The position numbers were made by a program, and so were the translations under genes. The notes below the pieces were generated by a model. That model was not told the DNA's origin. It saw nothing but the letters and a program-made list of their open reading frames with translations, and ran no database searches. This document shows, piece after piece, positions 9,223-20,851 of a stretch of 55,179 nucleotides of DNA; positions within the stretch are counted from its first letter, which is position 1, and the number at the start of each line of letters is the position of its first letter. This DNA comes from Xanthomonas populi (lineage in GTDB: Bacteria > Pseudomonadota > Gammaproteobacteria > Xanthomonadales > Xanthomonadaceae): positions 1 through 55,179 of the forward strand of contig NZ_MDEJ01000010.1 in assembly GCF_002940065.1 (NCBI RefSeq). Direction: 5' to 3'.

Positions 9223-10781
9223 ACACGACCGTATCCAACCAGACCCCGCGTATCCGAATTTTCGACACCACCCTGCGCGACGGCGAGCAATCCCCCGGCT
9301 GCAGCATGACGCCCCAGCAAAAGCTGGTGATGGCGCGCGCGCTGGACGAGCTCGGCGTGGACATCATCGAAACCGGCTTCCCAGCCAGCTCGCATTCTGA
9401 CCGCGAAGCCGTCGCGATGATCGGCCGCGAGTTGCATCGCCCCACGCTGGCAGTACTGTCGCGCTGCCTGCAAGCCGATATCGAAACCTCCGCACGTGCG
9501 CTGGAAGCGGCTGCCAACCCACGCCTGCACGTGTTCCTGTCCACCAGCCCGCTGCATCGCGAGCACAAGCTGCGCATGAGCCGCGAGCAGGTGCTGGAAT
9601 CGGTGCACAAGCATGTGGCGCTGGCGCGCGGTTACATCGACGATGTCGAGTTCTCCGCCGAGGACGCCACCCGTACCGAAGAGGATTTCCTGGCCGAGGT
9701 CACCCGCGTGGCGATCGCCGCCGGTGCCACCACAATCAATCTGCCGGACACGGTGGGCTTCACCACGCCGGAAGAGATCAGCGGCATGTTCTCGCGCCTG
9801 ATCGCCAGCGTGGAAGGTGCCGACACCGTCATCTTCAGTGCGCACTGCCACAACGATCTGGGTCTGGCGGTGGCCAACTCGCTGGCCGCCATCGAAGGCG
9901 GCGCACGGCAGGTCGAATGCACCATCAACGGCATCGGCGAGCGCGCGGGCAACTGCGCGCTGGAAGAAATCACCATGGCACTGAAGGTGCGCGGTGCGTT
10001 CTACAACATCGATACCGACATCAACACGCCACGCATCGTTTCCACCTCGCAGTTGCTGCAGCGCCTGGTCGGCATGCCGGTGCAGCGCAACAAGGCAGTG
10101 GTCGGCGGCAACGCGTTTGCGCATGAGTCGGGCATTCATCAGCACGGCATGCTGCGTCATCGTGGCACCTACGAAATCATGCGGCCGGAGGACGTAGGCT
10201 GGGAGTCCTCGCAGATGGTGCTGGGCCGTCACAGCGGCCGCGCTGCGGTGGAGCAGCGTCTGCGTGCATTGGGTTATCTGCTGGAAGAAGACGAGGTCAA
10301 GCTGGTCTTCGAACAGTTCAAAACTTTGTGCGAAAAGCAGCGCGTGGTCACCGACGCCGATTTGCAGGCACTGATGCAAGATGCCACCGTGCAGGAAGGC
10401 TACCGCCTGGCCTCGATGACCATCAGCGATGTCGGTAGCCGTGCGAACGCGTTGGTGGAGTTATCCGATCCGGAAGGCAATCGTGTCGCTGAAACCGCGC
10501 AAGGCAATGGCCCGGTGGATGCACTGTTCGGCGCACTGGCCTCGGCCACCGGCGTGAGGCTGGAGCTGGACAGCTACCAGGTCCACAGCGTGGGCATCGG
10601 CGCAGACGCGCGTGGCGAAGCCAGCCTGAGCGTGCGCCACGACGGCGTGGAATACGAAGGCACCGGCACCAGCAAGGACATCATCGAAGCCAGCGCACTG
10701 GCGTGGCTGGATGTGGCCAACCGCCTGTTGCGCCAGCGCGAGCGTGGCGTGGTCGCCGGCAAGACGGCTGCGGTGGCGTAA
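9216..10781 (+). CDS. leuA: 2-isopropylmalate synthase
   Basis: 521 residues, close to the usual length. It condenses 2-ketoisovalerate with acetyl-CoA, the committed step of leucine synthesis. The HMGL-like catalytic barrel starts with [13 protein letters not shown] and includes [18 protein letters not shown], whose histidines bind the divalent metal, and [13 protein letters not shown]. The C-terminal LeuA regulatory domain is present ([20 protein letters not shown]), so leucine feedback is likely. GAGGAG precedes the ATG and lies within the end of ilvA; the start overlaps the ilvA stop. It is the last gene of the attenuated operon and is followed by a strong terminator. Confidence 0.96.
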   Translation: MVNTTVSNQTPRIRIFDTTLRDGEQSPGCSMTPQQKLVMARALDELGVDIIETGFPASSHSDREAVAMIGRELHRPTLAVLSRCLQADIETSARALEAAANPRLHVFLSTSPLHREHKLRMSREQVLESVHKHVALARGYIDDVEFSAEDATRTEEDFLAEVTRVAIAAGATTINLPDTVGFTTPEEISGMFSRLIASVEGADTVIFSAHCHNDLGLAVANSLAAIEGGARQVECTINGIGERAGNCALEEITMALKVRGAFYNIDTDINTPRIVSTSQLLQRLVGMPVQRNKAVVGGNAFAHESGIHQHGMLRHRGTYEIMRPEDVGWESSQMVLGRHSGRAAVEQRLRALGYLLEEDEVKLVFEQFKTLCEKQRVVTDADLQALMQDATVQEGYRLASMTISDVGSRANALVELSDPEGNRVAETAQGNGPVDALFGALASATGVRLELDSYQVHSVGIGADARGEASLSVRHDGVEYEGTGTSKDIIEASALAWLDVANRLLRQRERGVVAGKTAAVA

Positions 10782-10814
10782 CGCGGCGCGCAGCGATCTA
10801 CCGATCCGATCCTG

Positions 10815-10853
10815 ACGGCCAGCAGAGCGATCTGCTGGCCGTTCTGGTTTTTT
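10815..10853 (+). terminator. terminator of the ilvC-leuA operon
   Basis: A 12-bp perfect stem (10815-10826 with 10831-10842, a GCGA tetraloop) is followed by TCTGGTTTTTT. It is 34 bases after the leuA stop. Confidence 0.92.
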
Positions 10854-10961
10854 AGCCTGGGCGTAGGGATTGGCAGGGAATCGTGATGGCGCTATCCAAG
10901 TTCTGCCACGCCATTGCGGCAAGCTGCTGGAGCGAACCCTGTGGCGAAGCGCATGCGCACC

Positions 10962-13754
10962 TCAAAATTTGTAGGTGAAGTTGGCGTACAACTGCCGCCC
11001 GATCGCGCTGTACACGCGCGGGAAGTACGGCCATGAGGTGTAGGTGTCGTCGCGCGGGTGGATTCTGTCGAACACGTTCAACACACTGAGGCCGAGCGTG
11101 GCCTTGTCGGTGATCTGCTTGGCGATGTCCACATTCCAGACCACGTACTGCGCCACGCGTCCGCTCTGGGCGTAGTTAGGGCGCGAGCCGTAGCGGTAGC
11201 CGTACAGGCTGGTGGACCAGTTGCCGATGCTCCAGTTCAGACGCCAGTTGCTGCGCGTGCGGAACGCCAGGTAGTCGACGTCGTTCATCGCGTCCACCGG
11301 CTTGGCCCCGGCGAACTGCGCCACTTCCATCTTCAGTACGTGGGTATAGCCCGCCTGCAGGCCGAACGCGCCCCAATCGCCGAGGTCGACGCTGTAGCGC
11401 AGATTGGCGTCGACACCGTCGGTGCGCATCAGCGACTGGTTGATCGGGAAGGTCTCGAACGCGGTGATCCGGCCTTCGGCGTTCAGGTCTGTGCCGGGGC
11501 TGCGGGTCACCGACTGGATATAGAACTGGCACGCCGCCGACGCAGTATCGACCGCATTGCCGGCGCGGTCGCGGCCGAGCAGGCAGTTGGCGTTGTTCTC
11601 CAGCAGTGTCTCGCTGGAGATCTCCTGCACTCGCCCTTCCAGGTCGATCCGGTAGTAATCCGCGCTCAGCAACAACGTCGGCAGCACGTCCCAGACGAAG
11701 CCCAGCGTGGTCGACTTGCCCTTCTCTTCCTCCAGCAGCGGATTGGACGACTGGGTGGAGAAGGTCTGGTACTCGTGCGCGGCCGAACAGGCGTCCGACA
11801 GCGGATCCAGGCCATCGCGGCGGCACAGGTATTCGTCGGTGACGGTGGGATTGTTGGCGCTGGTGCCCGCGTAGATCCACAGCAGGTCCGGCCCGCGGAA
11901 ACTGGTGGCGTGACTGCCGCGCAGCAGCAGGCTGTCGAACGGCCGCCATTCCAGCCCGGCCTGCCAGGTGGTGGCATCGTCGACCGAGGTGATGTCGTCG
12001 TACTTGTCGTAGCGCCCGGCCAGCGTGGCGCTGAGCCGGCTGAAGATCGGCACGCGCAACTCCAAGCCGGCGGCGTAGCGGTCGCGCGGGCCGCCGCCCG
12101 GGGTCTGGGTCAGGTTGTAGACGCGCTCGCTGCCGGTGTAGGCCACAGTGGTGCGCGGATCCGGATCCAGGTCGTACTTCTGCCGCGCCGCCTCTAGCAC
12201 GGTGGCGATCTGCAGCATGCCGGCCGGCAGCACGAACAGGTCGCCGCTGAACACGAACTGGGCCTGGTCGGTGCTGGATTCGCCGCGGCTCACCACCTCG
12301 GTAGTGAGCTGGTCGTACAGCGCCGCATTGCCCGGCGCGAACAGCCTATCGGCGTAGAACTCGCGGATCTCGGTGCCATCGGGCCGATAGCCCAGCACCG
12401 GCCCCATGTAGTGGTCGCGCACCGCGTTGGTGAGGAAGCGCGGACGTCGCGTGGTGATGTCGTAGCGCGACATCGACACGCTCGCATCCCAGTCGAAGCG
12501 GCCGTCGAACAGCTTGCCGCGCACGCCGGCGTTGAGGTTCCAGGACTTCTCGTCGTACTCGATGTTCTTGATCCCGCCCACTTCTGAGGGCAGGAAGACG
12601 CGCTGCGCGGTGACCAGGCCCAGATCCGGGTCGTAGACGGTCAACGCGCCTTCGCCGATGTAGTAGTGGGTCTGGCTGGAGCTTTCGTCCTTGGAGCGAT
12701 TGGCCAGCACCTGCGCATAGCCGGTGACATCGTCGCTGACATCGAAACTGCCGGACAGGTAGGCGGAGGTCTTGCCGTAGCCGTTCTGCACCGAGCGGCC
12801 TTCGTAATAGCCGAACGCGCCGCAGCGCTTGGGCGCAGCCAGGCTGTCGGCGGTCTTGTAGGGCACGAACGCCGGGTTGGTCGCCGCGCAGGCCGCGTCC
12901 AGCGCGCCGGCCGAGGTCGACAACGTGCCGCTGCTCGGCCACAGGTAGGTGTTGCCGCGGCGTAGGTAGACCCCGGAAATCGACGCGTTGGGGCTGGACG
13001 GATCGGCCTTGTTGCCGGGATGGTCGTCGTACGAATCCAGGAAGTCGCGCTGGCTGGCGACGATCGCTTCCCGGTCCAGCCGCTCGAACGCGTAGGTCAG
13101 GCTCCAACGATCGCCGGTGCGCCCGCCGCTCCATTGCAACTGGCCGCTGTCGCCGCCGCCGCGCGTGGTGGTGCCGCCGCGCAGGCGCAGCGTGTCGCCG
13201 TTGAAATCGCGTTTGGTAATGATGTTAACCACGCCGGCCACCGCATCGGAGCCGTAGATCGCCGAGGCGCCGCCGCTCATCACCTCGATGCGCTCCACTG
13301 CCGCGGCGGGAATGCTGCCCAGGCTGACCGCGGTGCCGTTGGCGCCGTAGGACTACGGGTAATCGGCCATGCGCTTGCCGTTGAGCAGGATCAGCTGGTA
13401 GCCCGGGCCCAGGCCGCGCAGGTTGAGATACTGGCCATTGGGCGAACTGCCGGTCTGGTCGCTTTCGTTGAAGGCGCTGCCGCTGAACTGGGTCAACGTG
13501 CCGAGCGATTCCCACACCGTGCTGAAGCCCTGCTTCCGGATGTCCTCGGCGGTGATGACGGTCACCGGCGCCGGACCCTCCACCTGCGCGCGCGCAATGC
13601 GCGAGCCGGTAACGGTGACCGTGTCCAGGTCGCGCGTGGCGCTTGACGTTTCCTGCGCCGCTGCAAGAGGCGGCAGCGCGAGCCCCGCCAGCAGCGCAAG
13701 CGCAATGCGAGACGGTCGTAGGTGGAAACGCGAACGCAGAACTCGGATGAACAT
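10962..13754 (-). pseudogene. TonB-dependent receptor interrupted by one amber codon
   Basis: A full-length 930-codon receptor of the large oar/iro-like TonB family. The signal peptide (residues 1-34, ending PPLAAAQ) is followed by a TonB-box-like DTVTVTGSR, a plug domain (RGLGPGYQLILLNGKRMADYP, then VERIEVMSGGASAIYGSDAV) and a beta-barrel ending in Phe. The frame is broken only by a TAG at 13353-13355, between ADYP and SYGANGTA; sequence on both sides is in the same frame and well preserved. AGGAGAG precedes the start at 13754. CAG (Gln) to TAG is the simplest origin. A shorter product restarting at an internal codon could not be exported, so the gene is probably inactive unless the stop is suppressed. 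It sits between the two leucine operons. Confidence 0.85.
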
Positions 13755-13956
13755 GCAGATCTCTCCTGCAATCGACGAGAAACGATGACGACGGCGCCCG
13801 GAGTCGACGCAAGGCCAGCAGCCGGCTGCATCCCCAAGCCTACGCGCGAACACCATCGCACACCGCAGTGACTTGCATGACCTTGCCGACCGACCTAACG
13901 AAAATGGCCATCGTCCACCAGAACGATAGCCACCACTGTTCAAGCAAGAAGGGCTT

Positions 13957-15030
13957 TTACAGCGCGGCCACCACCGCATCCCCCATCGCCACGGTACCGA
14001 CCTCGGTGGTGCCTTCCGACCAGATGTCGGCGGTGCGCACGCCTTGGTCGAGCACCTTGCCGACAGCGTGCTCGATGGCATCCGCTGCAGCCGGTTGCGC
14101 GAAGGTGTAACGCAACATCATTGCAACCGACAGGATGGTGGCCAACGGATTGGCGACCCCCTTGCCCGCGATATCCGGCGCCGAGCCATGACACGGCTCG
14201 TACATGCCTTTGCTGTTGGCATCCAGCGAGGCCGATGGCAGGATGCCGATCGAGCCGGTGAGCATCGACGCCTGGTCGGACAGGATGTCGCCGAACATGT
14301 TGTCGGTGACGATTACGTCGAACTGTTTTGGCGCACGCACCAACTGCATGGCCGCGTTGTCCACATACATGTGCGATAGCGCGATGTCCGGATAGTCCTT
14401 GGCAACTTCTTCCACTACCGCACGCCATAGCTGGCTAGATGCCAACACGTTGGCCTTGTCGACCGAGCACAACTTCTTGCCGCGCAAACGCGCCATCTCG
14501 AAGCCGGCCTTGGCGATGCGGCGGATCTCGCTTTCGCTGTACGGCAAGGTGTCGTAAGCCTGGCGCTCGCCATTGTCCAGCGTGCGCGTGCCGCGCGGCT
14601 GACCGAAATAAATACCGCCTGTGAGCTCACGCAGAATCAGCAGATCCAGCCCGGACACCACCTCCGGCTTGAGCGTGGAGGCATCGGCCAGCTGTGGATA
14701 CAACAGTGCCGGACGCAAGTTGGCGAACAACCCGAGCTGCGAGCGGATCTTGAGCAGGCCACGCTCCGGGCGCAGCGCAGGATCGATGGTGTCCCATTGC
14801 GGCCCACCGACTGCGCCCAGCAGCACCGCGTCGGCAGCGCGTGCGCGCTCCAGCGTTTCGTCGGCCAACGGGCTGCCGTATTTGTCGTAGGCCGCTCCAC
14901 CGAGTTCGTCGTACACCAGGGTGAAACCCAGGCCATGTTGCGCGTCGATCCGCGTCAGCACCTTGACCGCTTCGGCCATGATCTCCGGGCCGATGCCGTC
15001 GCCAGGAAGAATCAAAATCTGCTTGCTCAT
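13957..15030 (-). CDS. leuB: 3-isopropylmalate dehydrogenase
   Basis: 357 residues, a normal length. An NAD-dependent oxidative decarboxylase of 3-isopropylmalate in leucine synthesis. It starts with the family signature [19 protein letters not shown] and contains the substrate-arginine region [14 protein letters not shown] and the metal-binding block [26 protein letters not shown] precedes the ATG at 15030. It is the last gene of the leftward leuC-leuD-methyltransferase-leuB operon. Between it and the broken receptor (13755-13956) I see no gene and no obvious terminator. Confidence 0.97.
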   Translation of the reverse strand: MSKQILILPGDGIGPEIMAEAVKVLTRIDAQHGLGFTLVYDELGGAAYDKYGSPLADETLERARAADAVLLGAVGGPQWDTIDPALRPERGLLKIRSQLGLFANLRPALLYPQLADASTLKPEVVSGLDLLILRELTGGIYFGQPRGTRTLDNGERQAYDTLPYSESEIRRIAKAGFEMARLRGKKLCSVDKANVLASSQLWRAVVEEVAKDYPDIALSHMYVDNAAMQLVRAPKQFDVIVTDNMFGDILSDQASMLTGSIGILPSASLDANSKGMYEPCHGSAPDIAGKGVANPLATILSVAMMLRYTFAQPAAADAIEHAVGKVLDQGVRTADIWSEGTTEVGTVAMGDAVVAAL

Positions 15031-15067
15031 GCAATCCTCGTAAGTTGGCGCCGTAGCTCCCTGAAAA

Positions 15068-15853
15068 TCAACGTGTGGCCCATACCACCAGCACATCGGT
15101 GCTGAAGGAACCATCGGCCGCAATCTGAAAGTAGTCGCGCACCTCGTCCACCGCCGCGTGCTGCAATGCGCGAACGGCCGCGCGCAACACCTCCGGCGTG
15201 CGCATGCGGTCTACCCAGCTCAGATAGTCCAGTTGCAGCCGTTGGCACTGATGACGCTGCAACCGCAAGCCGGCATCACCCACCATCTGCAACCACTGCG
15301 CCGCACTGTAGTCGCGCACATGGCTCGTATCGCGCAGCAACTCGATCGCCTGCAGGTGCGTGTCCAGCAATGGCAGCCCAGGCGCCACCACATCGATAAA
15401 GGCAGCGATCCCGCCTGGCCGCAACACGCGCCGCACTTCGCGCAGTGCCTGTCCCAGGTCGCTCCAATGGTGCGCCGAGTAGCGGCTGACCACTGCATCC
15501 ATGCTGCCGCTCTCGAACGGCAAGCGCTCGGCGACGCCTTGCAGAGTACGCACCTTCGTCAGCCCACGCTTGGCGGCGGTGGCGGCCACGACGGTAAGCA
15601 TGTCGGCAGACAGATCATAGGCCACCACCTCGGCCATCAACGGCGCCAGCTGGAAACTCACATGCCCGGCACCGCAGCCAAGGTCTAGCAATCGGCCGTT
15701 GCGATGACCGGCCAGACCAGCGCGGAGCTCGGCGAACTCGGCGCCTTGCGCATGCACGTCGCTGTGCAGATAGGCCTGCGCCTGCGGACCGAACTGCGCA
15801 GCGACATGCGCGCTCTGCGCTCCCGCATCGGTGGCGTTGGCAACCGAGTTCAC
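15068..15853 (-). CDS. class I SAM-dependent methyltransferase inside the leu operon
   Basis: 261 residues with a UbiE/MenG-like Methyltransf_11 fold. Motif I is [18 protein letters not shown], acidic motif [13 protein letters not shown], then [20 protein letters not shown] and the post-motif [14 protein letters not shown]. The start is the GTG at 15853, which overlaps the leuD stop as GTGA, indicating translational coupling. The substrate is unknown. No leucine-pathway reaction needs a methyltransferase, so it may methylate a pathway intermediate, act in repair, or simply be co-expressed. The longer open frame running back into leuD is not coding. Confidence 0.88.
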   Translation of the reverse strand: MNSVANATDAGAQSAHVAAQFGPQAQAYLHSDVHAQGAEFAELRAGLAGHRNGRLLDLGCGAGHVSFQLAPLMAEVVAYDLSADMLTVVAATAAKRGLTKVRTLQGVAERLPFESGSMDAVVSRYSAHHWSDLGQALREVRRVLRPGGIAAFIDVVAPGLPLLDTHLQAIELLRDTSHVRDYSAAQWLQMVGDAGLRLQRHQCQRLQLDYLSWVDRMRTPEVLRAAVRALQHAAVDEVRDYFQIAADGSFSTDVLVVWATR

Positions 15854-16497
15854 TGCAGCGCGCCGAACAACCACGGTTGACGCGCGCGATGGCCTTGTTC
15901 GAAGCGACCGATCGCATCGGCGTCCTGCAAGGTCAGGCCGATGTCGTCCAGCCCGTTGAGCAGGAAGTGCTTGCGGAAGGCATCGATGTCGAAGCTGTAT
16001 TCCACGCCATCGGAGCGGCGCACGCGTTGTGCGGCCAGATCCACGGTGAGTTGATAGCCCTCGGTCGCCAGGCATTGTTGGAACAGCGCATCCACTTCCG
16101 CTTCGGCCAGCACGATCGGCAGCAGGCCGTTCTTGAAACTGTTGTTGAAGAAGATGTCGGCAAAGCTCGGTGCAATCACTGCGCGAAAGCCGTATTCGTC
16201 CAGCGCCCACGGCGCGTGCTCGCGCGAGGAACCGCAGCCGAAGTTTTCGCGTGCCAGCAACACGATGGCACCTTGGTAGCGCGGGAAATTGAGTACAAAC
16301 TCCGGGTTGATCGGGCGCTGGCTGTTGTCGCGACCAGGCTCGCCGATATCCAGATACCGCCACTCGTCGAACAGGTTCGGACCGAAGCCGGTGCGCTTGA
16401 TCGACTTGAGAAATTGCTTGGGAATGATCTGGTCGGTATCGACGTTGGCGCGATCCAGCGGCGCGACCAGTCCGGTGTGTTGGGTGAAAGGCTTCAT
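15850..16497 (-). CDS. leuD: 3-isopropylmalate dehydratase small subunit
   Basis: 215 residues. The swivel domain that pairs with LeuC to isomerise 2-isopropylmalate to 3-isopropylmalate. The N-terminal motif is [18 protein letters not shown] and the conserved active-site loop is [14 protein letters not shown]. It lies 9 bases after leuC and overlaps the following methyltransferase start, consistent with one transcript. Confidence 0.96.
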   Translation of the reverse strand: MKPFTQHTGLVAPLDRANVDTDQIIPKQFLKSIKRTGFGPNLFDEWRYLDIGEPGRDNSQRPINPEFVLNFPRYQGAIVLLARENFGCGSSREHAPWALDEYGFRAVIAPSFADIFFNNSFKNGLLPIVLAEAEVDALFQQCLATEGYQLTVDLAAQRVRRSDGVEYSFDIDAFRKHFLLNGLDDIGLTLQDADAIGRFEQGHRARQPWLFGALQ

Positions 16498-16506
16498 GTT
16501 CGTTCC

Positions 16507-17934
16507 TCAGGCCTGCATCAGCGTGCGCACATCAACGAAGTAGCCGCTGATCGCAGCAGCCGCTGCCATCGCAGGGCTGACCAGATGGGTGCAACCACCG
16601 GCGCCCTGGCGGCCTTCGAAATTGCGGTTGGAAGTGGAGGCGCAATGCTCGCCGCTGCCCAGCTTGTCCGGGTTCATCGCCAGACACATCGAGCAACCCG
16701 GCTCGCGCCATTCGAAGCCGGCGTCCAAAAACACCTTGTCCAGGCCTTCGGCTTCGGCCTGCGCCTTGACCAGACCCGAGCCCGGCACCACCAATGCTTG
16801 CTTGATGGTGGAAGCGACCTTGCGGCCCTTGGCAACCGCAGCGGCCGCACGCAGGTCTTCGATGCGTGAATTGGTGCACGAGCCGATGAACACGCGATCC
16901 AGGCGGATGTCGGTTATCGGCTGGTTTGCCCGCAAGCCCATGTATTTGAGCGCGCGCTCGATCGAATCGCGCTTTGTCGGATCATGTTCGGCGGCCGGAT
17001 CGGGCAAGTGCTGATCCACCGCCAGCACCATTTCCGGCGAGGTACCCCAGCTGACCTGTGGCTTGATGTCTTCTGCGCGCAGCTCCACCACGGTGTCGAA
17101 GTGCGCATCGGCATCGGAGACCAACGTGCGCCACAACGCGACCGCCGCCTCCCAGTCGGCGCCCTTGGGCGCGAACGGGCGACCTTCGACATAGGCAATG
17201 GTTTTTTCATCCACCGCCACCATGCCCACGCGCGCGCCAGCTTCGATGGACATGTTGCAGATGGTCATGCGGCCTTCGATCGACAACGCGCGGATCGCGC
17301 TGCCGGCAAATTCCAGCGCATGGCCGTTGCCGCCGGCGGTGCCGATCTTGCCGATCACCGCCAGCACGATGTCTTTGGCAGTCACGCCGAACGGCAGCGT
17401 GCCTTCCACGCGCACCTGCATGTTCTTCATCTTCTTGGCGATCAGGCATTGCGTGGCCAGCACATGCTCGACCTCCGAGGTGCCGATGCCATGCGCCAGC
17501 GCGCCGAACGCGCCATGCGTGGAGGTGTGCGAATCGCCGCAGACCACGGTCATGCCGGGCAAGGTGGCGCCCTGCTCCGGGCCGACCACGTGCACGATGC
17601 CCTGGCGGGTGTCGTTCATCTTGAACTCGAGGATGCCGAAATCGTCGCAGTTCTCGTCCAGCGTCTGCACCTGAAGGCGCGAGACTTCGTCGGTGATCGA
17701 CTCCAGCCCGCCCTGACGTTCGGCACGTGTGGTCGGCACGTTGTGATCGGGCGTGGCGATGTTGGCGTCGATGCGCCACGGCTTGCGCCCGGCCAGGCGC
17801 AGGCCTTCGAAGGCTTGCGGCGAGGTCACTTCATGCAGGATGTGGCGGTCGATGTAGATCAGCGACGAGCCATCGTCACGGCGCGTGACCTCGTGCAGTT
17901 CCCACAATTTGTGGTACAGCGTCTTGGCGGTCAT
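16507..17934 (-). CDS. leuC: 3-isopropylmalate dehydratase large subunit
   Basis: 475 residues. The aconitase-family [4Fe-4S] subunit of isopropylmalate isomerase. Visible motifs are [21 protein letters not shown] near residue 130, the cluster cysteine in [16 protein letters not shown], and the two further cluster cysteines in [13 protein letters not shown]. It is first in the leftward operon and is transcribed divergently from a LysR-type regulator with 120 bases between them, which suggests control by that regulator. Confidence 0.97.
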   Translation of the reverse strand: MTAKTLYHKLWELHEVTRRDDGSSLIYIDRHILHEVTSPQAFEGLRLAGRKPWRIDANIATPDHNVPTTRAERQGGLESITDEVSRLQVQTLDENCDDFGILEFKMNDTRQGIVHVVGPEQGATLPGMTVVCGDSHTSTHGAFGALAHGIGTSEVEHVLATQCLIAKKMKNMQVRVEGTLPFGVTAKDIVLAVIGKIGTAGGNGHALEFAGSAIRALSIEGRMTICNMSIEAGARVGMVAVDEKTIAYVEGRPFAPKGADWEAAVALWRTLVSDADAHFDTVVELRAEDIKPQVSWGTSPEMVLAVDQHLPDPAAEHDPTKRDSIERALKYMGLRANQPITDIRLDRVFIGSCTNSRIEDLRAAAAVAKGRKVASTIKQALVVPGSGLVKAQAEAEGLDKVFLDAGFEWREPGCSMCLAMNPDKLGSGEHCASTSNRNFEGRQGAGGCTHLVSPAMAAAAAISGYFVDVRTLMQA

Positions 17935-18023
17935 CGCAGCAACCCGATTGGCGGACGGTGGGTTCGCCCACCTGGCTGAGTTCGATGCTAGGAGCTTGCC
18001 TTGAATAACGCAAATTCATATTG

Positions 18024-18041
18024 TTTATTCAATAAATGAAT
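18024..18041. promoter_or_regulatory. AT-rich palindromic LysR-type operator candidate
   Basis: In the leuC-lysR divergent region, ATTCA-ATAAA-TGAAT (18027-18041) forms an inverted repeat with the typical T-N11-A shape, and it overlaps a second palindrome TTTATT-C-AATAAA (18024-18036). The stretch is strikingly AT-rich against its surroundings and lies 14 bases before the regulator start. Confidence 0.55.
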
Positions 18042-18054
18042 TTAAGGAATAGCA

Positions 18055-18939
18055 ATGGACCTGGCCAACCTCAGCGCGTTCGTGGCGATCGCACAGAGTG
18101 GTAGCTTCTCGGCAGCCGGCGAGGCCCTGCACCTCACCCAGCCAGCGGTGAGCAAGCGCATCGCCTTGCTGGAAGGGCAATTGTCCGCCCGCCTGTTCGA
18201 CCGCCTCGGCCGCCAGGTGGTGCTGACCGAAGCCGGCCAGGCCTTGCTGCCGCGCGCGCAACGCATCCTGACCGAGCTGGAAGACACCCGCCGTGTGCTG
18301 GAACACCTGGGGGCTGCCGTCTGTGGGCGCCTGAGTCTGGCCACCAGCCACCATGTCGGACTGCACCGCCTGCCCGCACTGCTGCGGCGCTTCGCTGCAG
18401 AACATCCGCAGGCAGCGCTGGACATCCAGTTCATGGATTCGGAATTGGCCTATGCAGCCGTGCTGCGCGGAGAAGTGGAATTGGCGGTCACCACGCTCGC
18501 GCCGGACACACGTGCACCGCTGCGCGCGCAGCCGATCTGGCACGACCGCCTGCAGTTCGTAGTGGCGCCGGATCATCCGTTGGCGGCGGTGCGCGCGGTG
18601 ACACTGAATGATGTGGTGACGCATCCGGCGGTGCTGCCGGATCCGGGCACGTTCACCCATCGCATCGTTGCCGGCCTGTTCGCCGAGCGCGGTCTGGTAA
18701 CGCGTGTGCGCATGAGCACAAACTATCTGGAGACGATCAAGATGCTGGTCTCGGTGGGTCTGGCCTGGAGCGTGTTGCCGGAGCGCATGATCGATCATCA
18801 GATCGTCGCCCTGCCGCTGGCCGATGTGGCGCTGTCGCGCGTGCTGGGCTGCGTGACACATGGCGGGCGCACCTTGTCACGGGCCGCGCAGGCGTTTGTT
18901 GCGTTGTTGAATGCGCAGGCGGAGCAGCTGCAGGGGTGA
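18055..18939 (+). CDS. LysR-family transcriptional regulator divergent from leuC
   Basis: 294 residues. The N-terminal winged helix-turn-helix (residues 1-60: DLANLSAFVAIAQSGSFSAAGEALHLTQPAVSKRIALLEGQL) is followed by a linker helix and a periplasmic-binding-protein-like effector domain (from about residue 90, GRLSLATSHHVGLHRLPALL). AAGGAAT precedes the ATG. Divergent placement next to leuC with a T-N11-A palindrome between them suggests it controls leuCD-leuB and itself, perhaps sensing a leucine-pathway intermediate. That is inference; the sequence does not reveal the ligand. Confidence 0.9.
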   Translation: MDLANLSAFVAIAQSGSFSAAGEALHLTQPAVSKRIALLEGQLSARLFDRLGRQVVLTEAGQALLPRAQRILTELEDTRRVLEHLGAAVCGRLSLATSHHVGLHRLPALLRRFAAEHPQAALDIQFMDSELAYAAVLRGEVELAVTTLAPDTRAPLRAQPIWHDRLQFVVAPDHPLAAVRAVTLNDVVTHPAVLPDPGTFTHRIVAGLFAERGLVTRVRMSTNYLETIKMLVSVGLAWSVLPERMIDHQIVALPLADVALSRVLGCVTHGGRTLSRAAQAFVALLNAQAEQLQG

Positions 18940-19030
18940 ACGGTGACTGCTTTGCGAGCTGCGCTTGTTCGTATCGAACGTACCGAAACCAGCAATGCGC
19001 GCGGCCAGCACGCGTTGCAACGCAAGCGCG

Positions 19031-20810
19031 TTACCGCCCCACCAACCGATCCCGCACCTGCCGCTTGGCCTGATACAAACGACGATCCGCCAACGCCAGC
19101 ACTTCGCGCCGGCTCGGTGCTTCATCGCTCATCGCCATGCCCATGCTGGCGGTACAACGCACGGTTGTGCCCTGCGCGTCGACACCGATCGTTGCAAGCC
19201 GTTGACGCATGCGCTCGAACAGCGCGCGTGCCTGCGCCGGGCCCAGGCCGATGCCCGCCAGCAAGAACTCCTCGCCACCCTGCCGGGCAGCAAAGCACTG
19301 CGCCTGATCCTGTTCGCTCAATGCCTTGCCAATCGCAGACAGCACCGCATCGCCGACCTCATGGCCGTAGGCATCGTTGATGCGTTTGAGGTGATCGATA
19401 TCCATCAGCGCCAACGCCAATGCCGCACCACCGACGTGCGCCTCGTCGAACCAGTGCTGCAGCACGCGCCTCGGCCTCGCGCCGGTTGGGCAGCGCAGTG
19501 AGTACGTCGTGGCTGGCGCGATATTCCAGCTGCCGCATCAACGCCTCGCGCTCCTGGCTGGCCTGCAGCAGCGCGAGATTCTTATCGCTCAACTCGCCCG
19601 TGCGCCGGTCGATCACCGTGTTGAGCTGGCGCTGGCGACGACGGTAGCTGGCGCAGCGCCACAGATAAAACCCGTAGATCACACTGCCCAGGCAAAGGAT
19701 GCCCAGCGCCCTCACGTCGCCACGGCGCCACCAGGGCGGCGCCAGTTCGATGACCAAGCTGGATTGGCCCAGCAACTCGGTCTGGCGCCAGTCCACCGGC
19801 AGCCACATCGCCTGCACCCAGAAGCGAAAACGCCAAGGCGGCAGAGTGGTGTAGATCGCCTCGATGGCGCTGTCGGCATCCACCCACTCCGGGTCGGAGC
19901 CTTCCAGCCGCTAGCGATAACGCACCTTGTCCGGCCTGCAAAAATTCAACCCGGTATAGTCAATGGCGATACGCCGGGTGTCTGCGCCCAATCGATGCGG
20001 GCCGTTCAACCGCTGCACCATGCCATCGACCAGCAAGCGCTCGAACACGATCGGCACACGATGACCTTGCAAGGTGCCCACACGCGTCGAGTGGATCACG
20101 CCCAGACCGGCTGCGGTGGGAAACAGCACCTGTCCGGACTGTGTCATCCACCCGGCCGGTGCACTGCTGCCGTTGGCTTGACTGCCGGGCATGCCGTCGC
20201 TGCGATCCACCACTTCCACACTCAATTGCCCGCGCGTGCCGGCATCGCGTTGGTCGAAATCGCTGCGCGCGCTGCGGAACACGCCGTGGTTGCTCGACAA
20301 CCAGAAATAGACGCGGCCGTCGTCGATCACCCGAACCACTTTGTCGCGCGGCAACCCGACCCGATGGTCGTAGACGCGGACTGTCTCTCGGCGCAGGCGC
20401 AGCAGGCCGCGATCGCTGGCGATCCACAGATCGCCAGCGTCGTCGGCCGATAGCGCAGTGACGCGTGCACGCGGCAGACCGGCCTGGCGGCCGACATCGA
20501 CCACGCGCCCATCGGCCTCGATCCGTTACAGCGTCTGGGGCGTGCCCACCCACAACGCGCCGTCGGCACGCCGCAACAATGCGCTGACCGCCAGATGCCG
20601 GACGGAGGCATCGCCCAGCTGCTGCCAGTGGCCATCCTGAGAGTGATAGACCCCATCGAATGCGGTGGCGAACCACATCCCGCCGGTGCTGTCGCGCACC
20701 ACCACGAACACACCGCCCAGCTCGAAGCCAGGGGTGTTCTGACGGTCGTAGACCGTGAAATCGCGGCCGTTGAAGCGCGCCACACCTTTGCAGGTTTGCC
20801 GACATACGTC
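19031..20810 (-). pseudogene. decayed sensor diguanylate cyclase (beta-propeller, Y_Y_Y, GGDEF)
   Basis: Remnant of a membrane sensor that would make cyclic di-GMP. Reading leftward: part of a periplasmic Reg_prop beta-propeller (GGMWFATAFDGVYHSQDGHW, GDLWIASDRGLLRL), a Y_Y_Y domain (VRYR then RLEGSDPEWVDA), one transmembrane helix (ALGILCLGSVIYGFYLWR), a coiled coil and a GGDEF domain with the intact catalytic GGEEF and MDIDHLKRINDAYGH. It is broken by an in-frame TAA at about 20525-20527, an in-frame TAG at 19911-19913 (inside RYR*RLEGSD) and a one-base shift near 19466-19480, between PNRREAEA and LQHWFDEA. The N-terminus is missing, ending near a miniature element at 20856. No function is expected. 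Confidence 0.85.
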
Positions 20811-20851
20811 GACGTACCGTCAGTCACTCTATCACCGGGTTTTTCAACGCC

